From NCBI GenBank assembly GCA_021234155.1, contig JAJEKV010000058.1:5156600-5220599 (forward strand): DNA of 64,000 nucleotides, read 5' to 3'. Positions 1 through 11,385 of this stretch are shown piece by piece. Numbering within the stretch: the stretch's first letter is position 1; each line of letters starts with the position of its first letter. Below the pieces are notes generated by a model. It was not told the DNA's origin. It saw only the letters and a program-made list of their open reading frames with translations, and did no database searches. The stretch comes from Isoetes taiwanensis (Eukaryota > Streptophyta > Lycopodiopsida > Isoetales > Isoetaceae). The translations under genes were made by a program, and so were the position numbers.

Positions 1-197
1 GGTTTAAGAAGAGAAAACTGACCAAAAAGAGATGAATTTGATCTGGCTAGCTGGGAAAAACCCCAGTCGTGGTCTACATATATAATAGATGAGGGATACA
101 AAAACCGAAATATTTGCCATGGCTTTTCCCCTCGAAACTCCCCTCGAAAAATTAATTGTCGCTTGTTGTGTTGAAGCCTGTTAGAATACCAATAGAT

Positions 198-536
198 TTA
201 TTTTATGATACAAATAAGAAATAATATGCATATTCTAATGGTTGATGCATAATAGATAGATAGATAGATAGGTAGGTAGGTAGATTGACTAGCCAACAAA
301 CCAAACAAGGGAGGATTACTAACCTGTCCCTCTGGTGGAGCCAAATTGTAAGGTATACCAAAACGACTATAAAAGTTCTTAGGAGCTTTCCAATCGGTAT
401 CAAATGACTTAAGATGCCGCTCAATCGTCGTAGGCAATCTATTATGTTGGCCGACACAAGATGCACACCAACATACTTCAAACTCATTAGCACAATGTCT
501 TTTAGGAGCTCGTGATATTGCACCAGGATCTAGCAT
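198..536 (-). other. possible fragment of a DNA-transposon N-terminal zinc-finger region
   Basis: A 112-codon open stretch contains CWCASC, then GQHNRLP and an RHL helix, a Cys-x2-Cys...His layout. It resembles the N-terminal region of proteins encoded by some plant CACTA/En-Spm-like transposons (pattern CWCxxC-G-R-P-HL). Only about 50 residues look protein-like, and the C-terminal part runs into a GATA/GGTA microsatellite and low-complexity sequence. No transposase core or terminal repeats were found nearby. It could also be a chance reading frame. Confidence 0.2.
248..285. repeat. GATA/GGTA microsatellite
   Basis: About five GATA units pass directly into GGTA units. It is a simple tetranucleotide repeat. 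Confidence 0.85.
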
Positions 537-1674
537 ACTTGCGTCAACAAGCTATTTCAATCTTCTTCTCCTAGTGCTTGCAGGCAAATCTGCAAATAGA
601 TCATCCTTGACGCCTAGGAGGGAAGTTCAATGCCAGCGCCTAGAAGAACTCAAATGGCAACGCTATATTTACTAAAAATCTTCGTAACATGTTACAAAAT
701 AGTAATATTTGTCACATGTTACAAATGAAACTTATAGCGCGTTACAAATTTTAATGCTTGTCACACGTTACAAACAAGTCTATACAAATTTTAGTAACAG
801 GTTGTAAGTATAGGTGGTGTACCACACGTTATAAAATACAATGTTTTCTATCACGTGTGACAAATCTAAAATTGCATTGCAAATTAATATGCGTTACAAA
901 CCCCCATTAGCCCTTGTATTAATGCTGGTTAGTTACAATTCATCCCCAGAATGCAGGTAAGATCCTCGAGAATGCAAGTAAAATGGTAGAATGTGGGGTA
1001 AAAACACAGAACGTTGGGTAAAAACACAGAACGCCCGATAAAAACACAAAGATGTTCATGCTTTAACATTCCAAGAAATAACAGGTGCCATGTTACGCGG
1101 GTGAATTACGTTTTCAATAGGCATGGACTCGCTTACTTTTCTCAACCGCTTCTTTTTAGATCAAAATGTGTCCATCAAGGATACTTGAAAAAATGAAATG
1201 ATGGGATGCTTAAAAAAGCCCTGGGATTAAAGGCATGGCTCCATCGCTCCTTTAGTTAGATCAAGATCTAACGATGTCTAGAGAATCCAACTTTTTTTTT
1301 AATACACATGGAAGACTAGTCTTTAAGATGATGTGACACTTCTGTCGCGCTAAGAAATGTGTGTAGATTAATCCAGTAGAGGCCTGTTGGGTTAAGTGAA
1401 AACTGATGTGTCATTCGATGACATAATTCTGATTTGTCATTCGATTGCAAATTCTTTTCTTCCAAACGCTAATTTAATGTTTTGACGCAATTACAATCAG
1501 TAGAGCATCATGCCAATTGCATCCCAAATAGCAAGTTGAAACCAGAGAAGCGGTTTGTCTGTATTCCAGCTAGAATCTTAATACGTTGAGCATATTTATT
1601 TTAAGTTTACATATGATTAATCTGCCAAATTATATACCACATATTCACACAGTATGTACCACAAATTGACATTT
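537..1674. other. non-coding stretch with two motif clusters
   Basis: I see no gene. From about 680 to 910 the motif GTTACAAA and near variants (CACGTTACAAA, CATGTTACAAA) recur every 30-40 bases, about seven times. From 948 to 1050 there is a 20-base minisatellite of about five units (core AGAACGNNGGTAAAAACAC). A TTTATT at 1595-1600 is AATAAA on the minus strand, about 75 bases past the stop of the protease gene at 1675, and is a candidate poly(A) signal for it. Confidence 0.5.
948..1050. repeat. 20-bp minisatellite, about 5 units
   Basis: Successive units begin AGAATGCAGG, AGAATGCAAG, AGAATGTGGG, AGAACGTTGG and AGAACGCCCG, and the last three continue with TAAAAACAC at a strict 20-base spacing. 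The array grades from diverged to well-conserved units. Confidence 0.75.
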
Positions 1675-3012
1675 TCAAACGTCATTGCAGTTTTTTTCGA
1701 GAAACGAAAGCTTCATCTCGGTAATATCATGGGCAACAAGGTAATTCTGCTGCAATATGTTCCCAATAATTCCCAGACCATCATCTGCAGGAGTGAGCAA
1801 CAAGCACTTGATGGTCTTAGCAGAATCAACAAAAGCCAAGTAATTTGTCTGAGGAGGGTTCAATAAGGCCCCATCAAATTGGAAGCTGAGAGAAGGGAAT
1901 TGCACAGAAGAAGAAACCCCTGACATATTAAAGCAGACATCAAAATCGTGGTAGTTGAGCAACACAGGAAGATGAGGCAAGGCATGGACGAATGCATCTT
2001 TCACATAATTGAAGATATTAGTGTCCAAGTATGTCAAGGTAGTTCCAGAGTCAAAGATGGTGCCTGCAGAATTGATGTCTGCAGAGGAAGAGGCATTGGA
2101 ATGGCAGATAAGAGTGTCACCTACAGTGATGCTCTTGAGTTTGACATAGTAAAGCTGGCTTGAAGATTGGAGGATAGGAGTAGAGCTAACTGAAGGATCT
2201 GAGATGGCAGAAGAATTGCCAAGGAGCAAAACACTGTTGTTGCTTTCAGTATAGCTAGTGAGGCAGTAAGAGAATTTTCCATTCAGTGAAGAAACTTGAG
2301 ATATCAAGGAAGAGGATCCCATCCCAAATCCAACCAGCCCATCTGCACCACTGAAGTCCCCAGTGAGTGTATGAGCACAACCTAGAACCACATCAAAAGG
2401 TTGCGAAGGACCGGAGTCGGAAAGCAAATCAAGAGCTTCTGATACATACTGCCCATTGTTGTATGACCCATCTGCATATCCATAGTGGTATTCACAAGTA
2501 TTACTTTCAACTTCTGAACATGTTCTTACTTCAGGCAGATAAGAACATTGTGTTGAATTGCATGGTGATGGTATAGCAGAGAAAGAAGTTGACTGGGAAT
2601 AATCTAGCACAGTTGGAGGGCATGAATTGCAAGAAGCAGAATCCGCGCTTTCGCAGGCGCTGCAAGGGTTGCATTTAAACCAAACTATATCACTTCCTGT
2701 GTCAAGAATTGCTGTGAACTTCTTTGCTGGAGTTCCTACTAGCACCTCCATCAAATACTCCTCTGCATATAAAATTTTGGATCTGTATGTAGTATCTAAC
2801 TGCCTCCCATGAAGGCTGGACGTTGTGAGGCTAGATTTTAGAGCCTCCAACCTCTTCTGGCTCCTCGATTTTGCATTGCTTAGCTTCTCAGGTATTGATT
2901 TGCCTGCATCTATATGTCGCAAACTTGCTCTGCCTGAATCGGCAATTGCTGGGCCTGAATTTGCTATATTCAGTACTGCAATTATCACAAAGACTAGAAG
3001 GCATTGCCCCAT
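1675..3012 (-). CDS. nepenthesin-type (A1 family) aspartic protease
   Basis: This is a 445-residue pepsin-family (A1) endopeptidase of the plant nepenthesin/CDR1-like group, predicted to be secreted or vacuolar. Residues 1-24 form a hydrophobic signal peptide, followed by a prosegment of about 60 residues. The first catalytic motif is DTGS (Asp104) and the second is DSGT (Asp321). Between them, around residues 114-175, lies the Cys-rich nepenthesin insert (CNPCSAC...CNSC...CNSTQC...CSEV...C). The flap region YGYADGSYNNG and the C-terminal GIIGN motif are present, as is a late Cys (442). The length is typical and there is no intron, as in many of these plant genes. A TATA-like CTAAATAG (plus coordinates 3068-3075) sits about 55 bases before the ATG, and AATAAA follows the stop (plus 1595-1600). 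A close paralogue lies at 17655-18986 on the opposite strand. Substrate is unknown. Confidence 0.93.
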   Translation of the reverse strand: MGQCLLVFVIIAVLNIANSGPAIADSGRASLRHIDAGKSIPEKLSNAKSRSQKRLEALKSSLTTSSLHGRQLDTTYRSKILYAEEYLMEVLVGTPAKKFTAILDTGSDIVWFKCNPCSACESADSASCNSCPPTVLDYSQSTSFSAIPSPCNSTQCSYLPEVRTCSEVESNTCEYHYGYADGSYNNGQYVSEALDLLSDSGPSQPFDVVLGCAHTLTGDFSGADGLVGFGMGSSSLISQVSSLNGKFSYCLTSYTESNNSVLLLGNSSAISDPSVSSTPILQSSSQLYYVKLKSITVGDTLICHSNASSSADINSAGTIFDSGTTLTYLDTNIFNYVKDAFVHALPHLPVLLNYHDFDVCFNMSGVSSSVQFPSLSFQFDGALLNPPQTNYLAFVDSAKTIKCLLLTPADDGLGIIGNILQQNYLVAHDITEMKLSFLEKNCNDV

Positions 3013-4211
3013 ATTTTTATTTCGCCACTGGTTTGAATGAATGGTGTAACTGCAAGATCACACGGCTCTATTTAGAGATATTGAGTTATTCTAGCGTGAA
3101 GCTTCCAATGCCTAGGCTTTTTGACCCACCAATGGACCCCCAGGAATTGGCCAACACGTCTCAAGAATGAATATTTTTTGTCCTAATTGATCCACTTCCT
3201 GTTATTAATGGACAGCAGATAATGTGTTAGCCCCTTTTGGCTAACGCGTTATAACATTACTAACTCACTAGTTACGAACTGATCTAGGCTGTTGGATTAG
3301 TTTGATCCACGACATACACTAAAACCTTATAGTAGCGTTGTTGGGCAAATGGCGAGAACATGTCAATGAACTTTATTAACGTCAAGATAAGTGGATGAGC
3401 CTTCTATCATTTTCTTGAATCATTCTTTTGCAGAATGACAAATCGCCTCAAGGAAACCTGCAGAATCCGGTCAAGCTTACCTTGACGTAGTGCAATGGAA
3501 AGGGGTCAGGCATTCTTGCCAGCCCCCTGACCTACAAAATCCGGCTGGCAAGACTGCTTGACCCCTTTCAATTCCACATAACATGAGGTCTTTTATCACA
3601 CATCCAAACTTAATAACAATTTGCTATGACCAAATGCATGCTAAAGCAAAAAGAGCATAAGTAGGTGTGTCTATATGGTACTTTATTTACTATGATAGCA
3701 AAAAACCTAAATAGTGATATAGGAAGCAAGTCAATGTAGTTAGTGTTGTTGGGCTAAAGTTGGATAACATGTAATCAAAATTTTGTATGCATTCTACATT
3801 AAATTGTTGTTAAGAAAGATGTGTATGTTCCCTAATGTCTAAGTTTATATTTTAGCATATGAATTGTATGTTAGAACTATGCAATGCCATTGTATTTTTT
3901 ACATGTCTTCTTTCCCCTTGCATTGAATAAGTTTAATGGCCCAGATAAAATGTGAGAAAGAAGTTAATTGATGCGGTGTAGCAATCATTTGATAACTTCT
4001 TAGATTGGAAAGTATTAACAGTCTCTTTCTTATTATTCCAACTGATAGTTTATTTTGATTCGATTGAATCTAGTTGGAATAAATAGTGAACCATAATAAT
4101 GAATTGTGGCTTTTTTTTTTGCTCTTATGGCAAAACCATTTTGTTTAGAAGTTGAATTAACTATGCTTTTCTAAACAATCTCACATGGTGTGTTGCTATT
4201 GTAAGGATGGT
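3013..4211. other. non-coding stretch
   Basis: It begins with the promoter side of the protease gene. An imperfect inverted repeat is seen around 3492-3570 (GGGGTCAGGCATTCTTGCCAG against CTGGCAAGACTGCTTGACCCC), which could form a hairpin. No gene was recognised. Confidence 0.4.
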
Positions 4212-4460
4212 GATCATACACACATTATCACTTTGTTGAGCATCATGGGGAAAATGGCCCAGCACCATCATGAGTAGTTATTTTCATGTTTCAAGATTGT
4301 GATCATACACACATTATCACTTTGTTGAGCATCATGTGGAAAATGGCCCAGCAACATCATGAGTAATTCTATTTTCATGTTTCAAGATTGTGATCATACA
4401 CACATTATCACTTTGTTGAGCATCATGTGGAAAAATGGCCTAGCAACATCATGAGTAGTT
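4212..4460. repeat. 90-bp tandem repeat, 2.7 copies
   Basis: Units start with GATCATACACACATTATCAC at 4212, 4301 and 4392, giving periods of 89 and 91. They continue through TTGTTGAGCATCATG and GGCCCAGCA to TTTTCATGTTTCAAGATTGT. Copies differ by only a few bases. Confidence 0.9.
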
Positions 4461-5051
4461 CCAACAACAATAATTTACAGTGCAACTAAGAGCTTTTACA
4501 CAACTTACTTCTGTTTCTAGCAATGAACGACAATCCTTCTTTTCGTTTTTTTTTTCAAAGGTCGGCATTTAGGCCAGACCCCATGATGATCTGCTAGCAT
4601 AAAAACAAGAGCATCACCTTCTTGAAGATCCAAGCACTAAACTTTGCTTAACAATAAATTCCAACATGTAAGGACCTAACAGAGCTAGGAAACAAAGAGA
4701 AAGCGTAGACTGAACCAATTTCATGCTAGTTCTGAGCAGAAATAGCTATAATTGCAAAAAAGGGATCATGGAATTGAAAAGCCTAAACAATCAACTCACA
4801 CATGCCGAAGCTGCATGCTTTTGTTCAGTAGATTCATTGGTAAATGGTTCATAAAGTTACAATATAAAATGGTAGTAAATAACACTTGAAATTTGAAAAT
4901 GCTAAAATCACGTAGACGCTGATTGGCCGCACAACATGCATAGCTATAGTACATGATAATTTACAAAGCCTAGAAGCATGTCTAAATATTTTCATATCTT
5001 CTGCTTGTGAACACTTCCAAATTTCATTAAAACAATACACAATTTAAATCA

Positions 5052-5250
5052 GCCAACAATTCAAACTAGTTAATCCCGTTTGAGACATTAAGAAGAATGC
5101 AAACCTTCTTAAAAGTCATAAGCATGATATTTTGACACACTATGTTGTAAAGAATATCGCCAACAATTCAAACTAGGTTAATCCCGTTTGAGATATTAAG
5201 AAGAATGCAAACCTTCTTAAAAGTCATAAGCATGGTATTCTGACACACTG
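5052..5250. repeat. direct duplication, two copies of about 92 bp
   Basis: The copies at 5052-5142 and 5159-5250 both begin GCCAACAATTCAAACTAG and end TGACACACT, with a handful of differences. They are separated by about 16 bases. Confidence 0.85.
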
Positions 5251-6197
5251 GTATTCAAACTAGAAACAAATCTGCCAAGGACTGGTAAACAGAAGATTGT
5301 TAGATACATCTTGGTCGATAATGATAATGCGGGAGAAGACACAATTTTATAAATGAGCTAACTGACCTTCATCTATGTCTATAGCCACTTGTAGTCATTC
5401 TGAAATACAGGAATTCTCCAGTACAAGTTACGACTAAGTCCTTAATGGATCTGCAAACATAGTGTATAACCATGTTTTCAGAGGCAGAAAGCATGGCCAG
5501 GTCTCCAAATACCGACTCACCAAGTACTCCTTTGCTGGACCTAGCAAGTATACTAAATTTACCTTGCCCATTCACGTTTTGCAAATCTGGATGATCTTGC
5601 TCTCCATATTGTACAATACATATCAAACTGTTCGACTTTTGCATCAAATGATTTACATTAGACAGTGCTAAAAACTTGATCTTTCCATGTTTCCACATTT
5701 TGTGTGCATGTTTTAGATGTATACATGCAAATCTTCATAAAGGGAGCCTTTCCGGATGCTTGATGTCAACAGGGTATTCACATTTCCTGCATCAAGCAAT
5801 AACTCCAAGCTAAAGTTTGCTTATAGCAAAAGAAGAATAAACAGGGCAAAGCTTTAAAATCACATACCTTGTAACAATCTGTCATGTGGGCTTTATATGC
5901 TCTGCTTGGCACAAAAACCCTCTGCACAAAACCCAAATTATTCAGATAAGACATGACCTTAAGAAAAACTCGAGACTTAAGATATGTTGCCTTCAAAATT
6001 GCAGCATGTGAATGGCTGCCAGTCCTTGCACTTGCTCTGCCAAGCAAACCCAATCATATTAGGATTTAGTACGATTTTAGAATTTAGAGAAACTCAAAAG
6101 CATACACTGACCTCTTCTTGCGACAACTCTCTGGAGACTTCAAAAATTAGACTCGACCTTGCATAAATTACCACCAAAACTTATTACAATTCCATGC
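5251..6197. other. non-coding stretch
   Basis: I recognise no gene here. A minus-strand open stretch at 5369-5698 (109 codons) has no recognisable motif and no codon-level support. This may be intron sequence of the decayed gene whose exon fossil lies at 6201-6302. Confidence 0.3.
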
Positions 6198-6395
6198 TCA
6201 AGTTTTAAATTCCGCATATCCAAGCTCGGGATTCATGTGAATAGACCTTCTGATGCCCTTAACCCATTCCCTGATAGGCGTTTCCTTTGCTTTGTCCAGC
6301 AAAACCTGATAGGCATGACAATTTGCAACACAGCAATGGGCACACGCAGGAGTCCTACCGGAAGCAAAGCCAGGCAAGTCCAACGCCATCATCAC
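6198..6395 (-). pseudogene. exon fragment of an IAA-amino-acid hydrolase (M20 peptidase, ILR1-like)
   Basis: The stretch 6201-6302 read on the minus strand gives AKETPIREWVKGIRRSIHMN followed by PELGYAEFKT. This matches the start of the M20-type amidohydrolase domain of plant IAA-amino-acid hydrolases (general pattern W-xx-IRRxIHxNPELxxEExxT), which free auxin from amino-acid conjugates. In the intact family the next residues are a conserved S-x-L-I/V helix. Here the frame meets TGA directly after the Thr codon with no GT donor at that point. No downstream domain (metal ligands of the CGHD type) was found within 5 kb. It is probably a dead or transposed first exon. Confidence 0.6.
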
Positions 6396-6587
6396 ACTCT
6401 TTCTTCTTGTTTTATGGTAAAAAAAGGGTGAGTTTCTCAGATCTGAATCGTTTAACTTTTAACGGAAATCTAGGCCGTTCGATCTAGGGCGTGGTTCACG
6501 ACACACCTTATCACAACATATATAATTGAGTTTGCCATTTTCCATTTTTGTTCCCATAATTTTTCTGCGCCGCAATTTAAACCTCCT

Positions 6588-6915
6588 TTTTGTTGCCACG
6601 TTTTGGATAGTTTTTGTTGCCACGTTTTGGATAGTTTTCTCTGCACGCAAATCCGAAACCTCTGTTTCTTTGCCACGATTTAGATGGATTAGAACAAGTC
6701 TGGCTGGGTAATCTGTCGTTTCTACACGCAATATCTGTAATTTTGTGGATAATCTCTGCACACGAATCCGAAATCTCTGTTTCTTTGCCACGTTTTAGTT
6801 AAGAATAGTGGTTTGGGTAATCTGTTAATTTTTCGGTGCAACATCTGTAATTTAGATGGATTAGAACAAGTCTGGCTGGGTAATCTGTCGTTTCTACACC
6901 GCAACATCTGTAATC
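6588..6915. repeat. compound internal repeats
   Basis: Three repeat sets are interleaved. TTTTTGTTGCCACGTTTTGGATAG is tandem twice from 6588. A block with AATCCGAAA(C/T)CTCTGTTTCTTTGCCACG occurs near 6647 and 6764. A 60-base block starting TTTAGATGGATTAGAACAAG occurs at about 6679 and 6851. The pattern indicates successive segmental duplications of a short sequence. Confidence 0.75.
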
Positions 6916-8390
6916 ATCTGCAACATAGCTTGACGAATATAAAAGGGATACTTACTCTAATTCTGATAATGTAATTCTGAGATTCTCCTGGAAGTGGCTC
7001 TGCACCGGCTTTCCTGTAAGTTCACATCTTTGTTGTTTTATTGTGGAAACGTTTCCTGTTTGATGTTTCTCTGCTATGGCCGCTGGCTGTAAAACTCCTT
7101 TCCTAATAGTCGTTTCCCTGAACGCGCATTGCTTCCGCTTTTTTATTCTCATTAGCTCATGTCAATAGGCCTAGAAACCTCTGCCGACAGACGAGGTCAA
7201 CAGAAGAAATCTCTGCGGTTGCATGCCTAGATTAAACAACATGGATGGAAGAACTGAATACCTCTTGCCGAATCCAATATAAACTGGAGATCGCCGCCCA
7301 CAATCTGCTCTGGTGCTGCCGAAATCAACAAATCCAGCTCTTCCATATACCTTTCTCATGCCTGCATTTCCAAGCCCTTTTCTACATTAATGGGTTCTGA
7401 TTTCGGCTTATGGCCGGACCTTTGTTCCCCTTCCTGAATCTTAAATAGGTCTTCCCAGCCAGTTGCAGAGATTCTCCCCTGTGTGTCTACCAGATTTCCT
7501 TGCTTTTCCGCATTGATCTGGGCGAACAGAAAAACAGTGAAAAGGGACAAATCCTTTTTATTAGGTCGAACGCGCCTTAAACGGCTGGAACGGGGTTAAT
7601 GCGGGCAGTATTCTTTGCTGATTTTCATTTCAATTTAGAACTTCCGCACTGGTTTACAACATGTAAAACAGATTGTGAAAAAAACAAAATCTTTACAGGC
7701 TTGGACTGCCATGATAAACTCTGCAGACTAGAAGATAGAAGCGCCAAAAATTTTGCAATTCGTTTTGCATTCGGGCCATGTGCTTAATGATCACAAAAAA
7801 CTCTGCACTGCGAATTAGCCTCTTTTGCCAGGGAGCCGGAGGGCAAACCAGTGCATAACCCATTTTGTTTCTCCTTCTTGGGCGTTTTAGGGCAATCTGG
7901 CTCATTTTCTGAATTATTCTGGAACAAACTTAAAATCGAAATCCCCTTCACTTTCCTTTCCTCTTCATCGCCAGTATCAGAATGCTTCAAACGTCTAAAA
8001 GTCTAGTTCATCATTTTACCTTTCCACATATGCAGCATTACCAACAGGAGCAAACATGAACATCAACGGATTCAACCCCCTGCACAAACAGCTTTTGATA
8101 AGTTAAAGCGATAAAAATATCATTTTTTTGTTGATAGAATTCAAGATAGTATGATACTCTTTTTTCTGGATATGTTACACGATGATTGAATAAAAATGGA
8201 ACTTTTTTATTGGTAGGTTATAAATTTCATCTTCCTTTGAAGAGAGTTACCCAACTCTTTTATGTACACTCGACTTCCCACACAATCTACTTTGGGGATT
8301 TTTTTCTTTTGCTATAATAACCATTAATCACTTAGCAGCGTAGAATCGTGCATTAGAAACTGCTTTCTCTAATTAGTGGCATGCGTCAAA
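6916..8390. other. no assigned gene; some coding-like minus-strand stretches
   Basis: Minus-strand open stretches at 7784-7990 (EEERKVKGISILSLFQNNSE...), 7356-7550 and 7171-7359 have polar, protein-like composition, but I recognise no family. A GT donor-like AAG|GTATAT occurs at the junction near 7350. These could be remains of an unknown gene or chance frames. Confidence 0.2.
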
Positions 8391-8616
8391 CCAGATCATG
8401 GTTTGTGGCTTACCACAGAGTCGATTGATTATTCCAGACCATGGTTTAAGGCTTACCACAGGCTCGATTGATTATTCCTTTCCCTTTTTTTTACCTATGG
8501 ATAAAGGGCATGTGTCAAACCATGTTGTTAAAGTACCAAGCACATGTGTCAAACTATGGATTTTTTTATGCTCGGATAAAGGGCATGTGTCAAACCATGT
8601 TGTTTAAGTACCAAAT
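8391..8616. repeat. two tandem duplications side by side
   Basis: A block of about 49 bases (CCAGATCATGGTTTGTGGCT...GATTGATTATTCC) is duplicated near 8391-8479. A second block (GGATAAAGGGCATGTGTCAA...GTACCAA) occurs at about 8499 and 8574. Both share the CAAACCATG motif, which also recurs at about 8660. Confidence 0.7.
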
Positions 8617-9722
8617 ACATATCAAAATATTGGCATAGTGAGCACATCACTAAGTGCCAAACCATACATAATTAAGCATACTCGCTACACCTAGGACTTT
8701 GCCTCCTACATGAGTTCCTTTCCATTTGTCCTTCCTAATTTGTCCTTAGTAAATCTTTATTAGTCTTTAACGATGTCAACCTCAAGTCATTTTGAAATTG
8801 CTCAATTGTAGTAATTGACATTTTTTAGAGCGGCCATTTATTCTATTTGTCCATCTCTTTGTGGCTTATGTGTGTCACTATTTCTCTCAAGCATTGCTAA
8901 ATAGAACCTTAAGGTTGTTGCCTAGATTAGTGAATCAAAAGAGTCATTGTTATAGCTTTTGTAGAGCCTAGCAATGTATTAAAAATCAAAACAAATTCAC
9001 AAACGCCCCAAACTTCATTGTTATTGATGCCTCTAGGCTAGATCTTGGGAACAATCAAGTATATGACACTATGCCTATTGAATATCTCAAAGCTTATTTG
9101 CTCGATGTGCTACACATATGCCTTCACGCTTAAAGTGAGATAATATCCAATGGATATTCGCGTAATTTAGAAAAGGTATCTTGCATGCTAGTAATGGAGG
9201 AACCCTGATGCACGCACCTTTGCCTTGCTCGTGCTCAAATTGCAAGATTGTTAACATGACCCAATGGAATCATGACGGAGATGCGCGGCTCCAAACCTTT
9301 AGTATAGAGCTTTACCTTGCCTTTAAGTTTGGCATCGTAAGCCCATAGAAATCTACTCAGTATCCATCTAGACATACCACGTGATATAAATTCAAGTCTA
9401 TCTTTCAACCTCAAATTATCTAAGTGCATTTATTCTAGGCTACTTTGGTTGACAAATTAGAGGGAAGAGATGTTAGAATGATGGTTAAGAATATCTCAAA
9501 TTTAGTACCTACATTTAGGATTGTAGATTGTTATTGAAATTTTTGATCCTTCGTGTTCAAGTTTGAAGAAGAGGCCTTTGCTACTGGTTGAAGTGAGTTT
9601 GGAAGAAGAAACGTGGACACAATGGTACCAAGTAAGTTAAAATCCCACGTTACTCTTTTGTTTGAAAGTCGGGGCTTCAATATTCCCATATGTCAGTTCG
9701 AGTTTCCCTAAAGTAAAAGACC
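8617..9722. other. non-coding stretch left of the Helitron
   Basis: I see no gene. The Helitron 5' terminus (TC dinucleotide) should lie at the right-hand end of this stretch, but I could not place it with confidence. Confidence 0.3.
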
Positions 9723-10634
9723 ATGGAGGATAGTGATAGGATCGCACAAGGTGATCTGGCTGAGAGATATAGAGAGAGAGCACGACAGAGAGAAAGAGAG
9801 CGCTACGCAAATTTGAATGAGGAGGATAGAGAGAGAATACGAGAAAGAGCTAGAGAACGTGCCAGACAACGGCGAGCTAGAGTAGCAGAAGAAAGAAATG
9901 CGTAAACACACGTACTTCTGATTGTGGATCGGCAAAATATTACTGCAAATTTGATTGGTCCGACTGAAGAGTGTTACATAAAATCAGTTGAAGAAGGTTC
10001 AGAAAGAAGACGGTATAAGAGAAGGGAACGTTATGCCAACTTATCAGAAGAGGATAGAGAGAGCATACGTCAAAGAGAAAGAGAGCGTTATGCAAACTTA
10101 TCGGAGAAGGACAAGGATCGAATACGATGTAGAAATGTAGAATGGTATGCTAAACTATCAGAGGATGATAGAGAGAGCATACGACGAAGAAAGGTAGAAC
10201 GCTATGCAAGTTTAACTGAGCATGATAAATCTAGAATGAGAGACACGGCTAGTGAGCGCTCAGGACGATCCCACTCTATACCTGTACCACAAAGAGATGC
10301 AACCTTTGAAACTGTGGATGTTACATCTGAAACTGTAGATACCATATCAACATCGTCAAACCAAACACAAATTCTAGGAAATGGTACTATGGGAGGGGTA
10401 GCATTAGAGGCTTCGGCACATTGGCGATCTCGTGCGCGACAAATGAATGTCGCAATTAGTCGAACATATGCTATGTGCTCTTGGATTAAAAAATGCACAT
10501 ATTGTCAAATCCCGTTGCTCAACGTGGAGAATGATGGATTCTGTTGCAATAAAGGGAAATGGTTATTGCCTGTCCTACCCCTTTACCCACAAAGATTGAA
10601 CAACCTATACGATGTGCAAGAATTTGCGGGTTAG
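9723..10634 (+). pseudogene. Helitron STPR-repeat and zinc-finger protein region
   Basis: The peptide is built from units of about 24 residues (RERYANLSEEDRESIRQRER, then ERYANLSEKDKDRIR..., EWYAKLSEDDRESIR..., ERYASLTEHDKSRMR...). This is the STPR (24-residue peptide repeat) domain known from Helitron-associated proteins and some DNA-binding proteins. Downstream, CTYCQIPLLNVENDGFCC then KGKWLLPVLPLYP matches the zinc finger and linker that precede the Helitron N domain. One stop (TAA at 9903-9905) splits the region in an otherwise continuous frame, and another (TAG) ends it at 10634. Its proposed role is DNA recognition by the transposon. Confidence 0.75.
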
Positions 10635-11385
10635 CAAGAAAATGAATAGGTTATTCTCGCTCAGCGTGCTTGGAGTGAGTGGTGGATTAAGAATTTGGAT
10701 TTTCCTTCATCAGTAACTATTACAGGCTTAACATATCATCGAATACGGCCGACCACGTAATCGGGGCATCCAATACATTGGTATGTGTATGACGAGTTTG
10801 AAAGATATGAACAAGGTCGAGAGAAGCGGCAAGTACCATTCCAATGGATTGCTATTGTCGGATTCGATCCTTGATCAAGTCAACCCATTCATTCAAAACC
10901 TTCGAACTATGGGAAGCATGCATGTACCATCGGCATACATTACAATTCAAAGGGGCTATTATGAGTAATCTAAATAGCGACCATTGCTGACGCTTAGTAA
11001 TACGGCTACAGATATTTGTCCTCGAAAGTAGCTGGTTTTGGGTTTGAGTGAAGGAGAACCAACTTTCATGAACATCCTAGATCCTATGTATGAACCGCTG
11101 CAATATCCGCTTTTCTTCCCACATGGTACTATTGGATGGGGGCTTGGAAATGAACATGGCCTTACACAATTGCAGTGGTACAGGACTAGATTGCTACGAG
11201 GAGGCGCTTTCTTCAATTAGGTCGTCTATGCGCGGAGAATATCCGGTCGACATGTATTCTAGGGTAGAGGACGCCGATTAAACTACTTTTAACGCCATCA
11301 TTAGGAATAGAAGAGTGCAATATGATGAGGACTATTTCAACGCCGAAAATGATGCTCGAGTGACATTATTTTACCATCGTCATTC
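10635..11385 (+). pseudogene. broken Helitron-like N domain region
   Basis: Family-typical pieces appear in shifting frames: VTITGLTYHRI and WYVYDEFERYEQ near 10700-10810, then LDQVNPFIQNLRTM near 10868-10915, then NILDPMYEPLQYPLFFPHGT and LTQLQWYRTRLLRGG near 11070-11205. Together they are what lies just ahead of the HUH domain in Helitrons, scattered by several frameshifts and stops. Confidence 0.7.

Noticed and set aside
4212-4460. CRISPR array
   Set aside because: The units are 90 bases long, contiguous and lack unique spacers. They are a tandem minisatellite in a eukaryotic genome.
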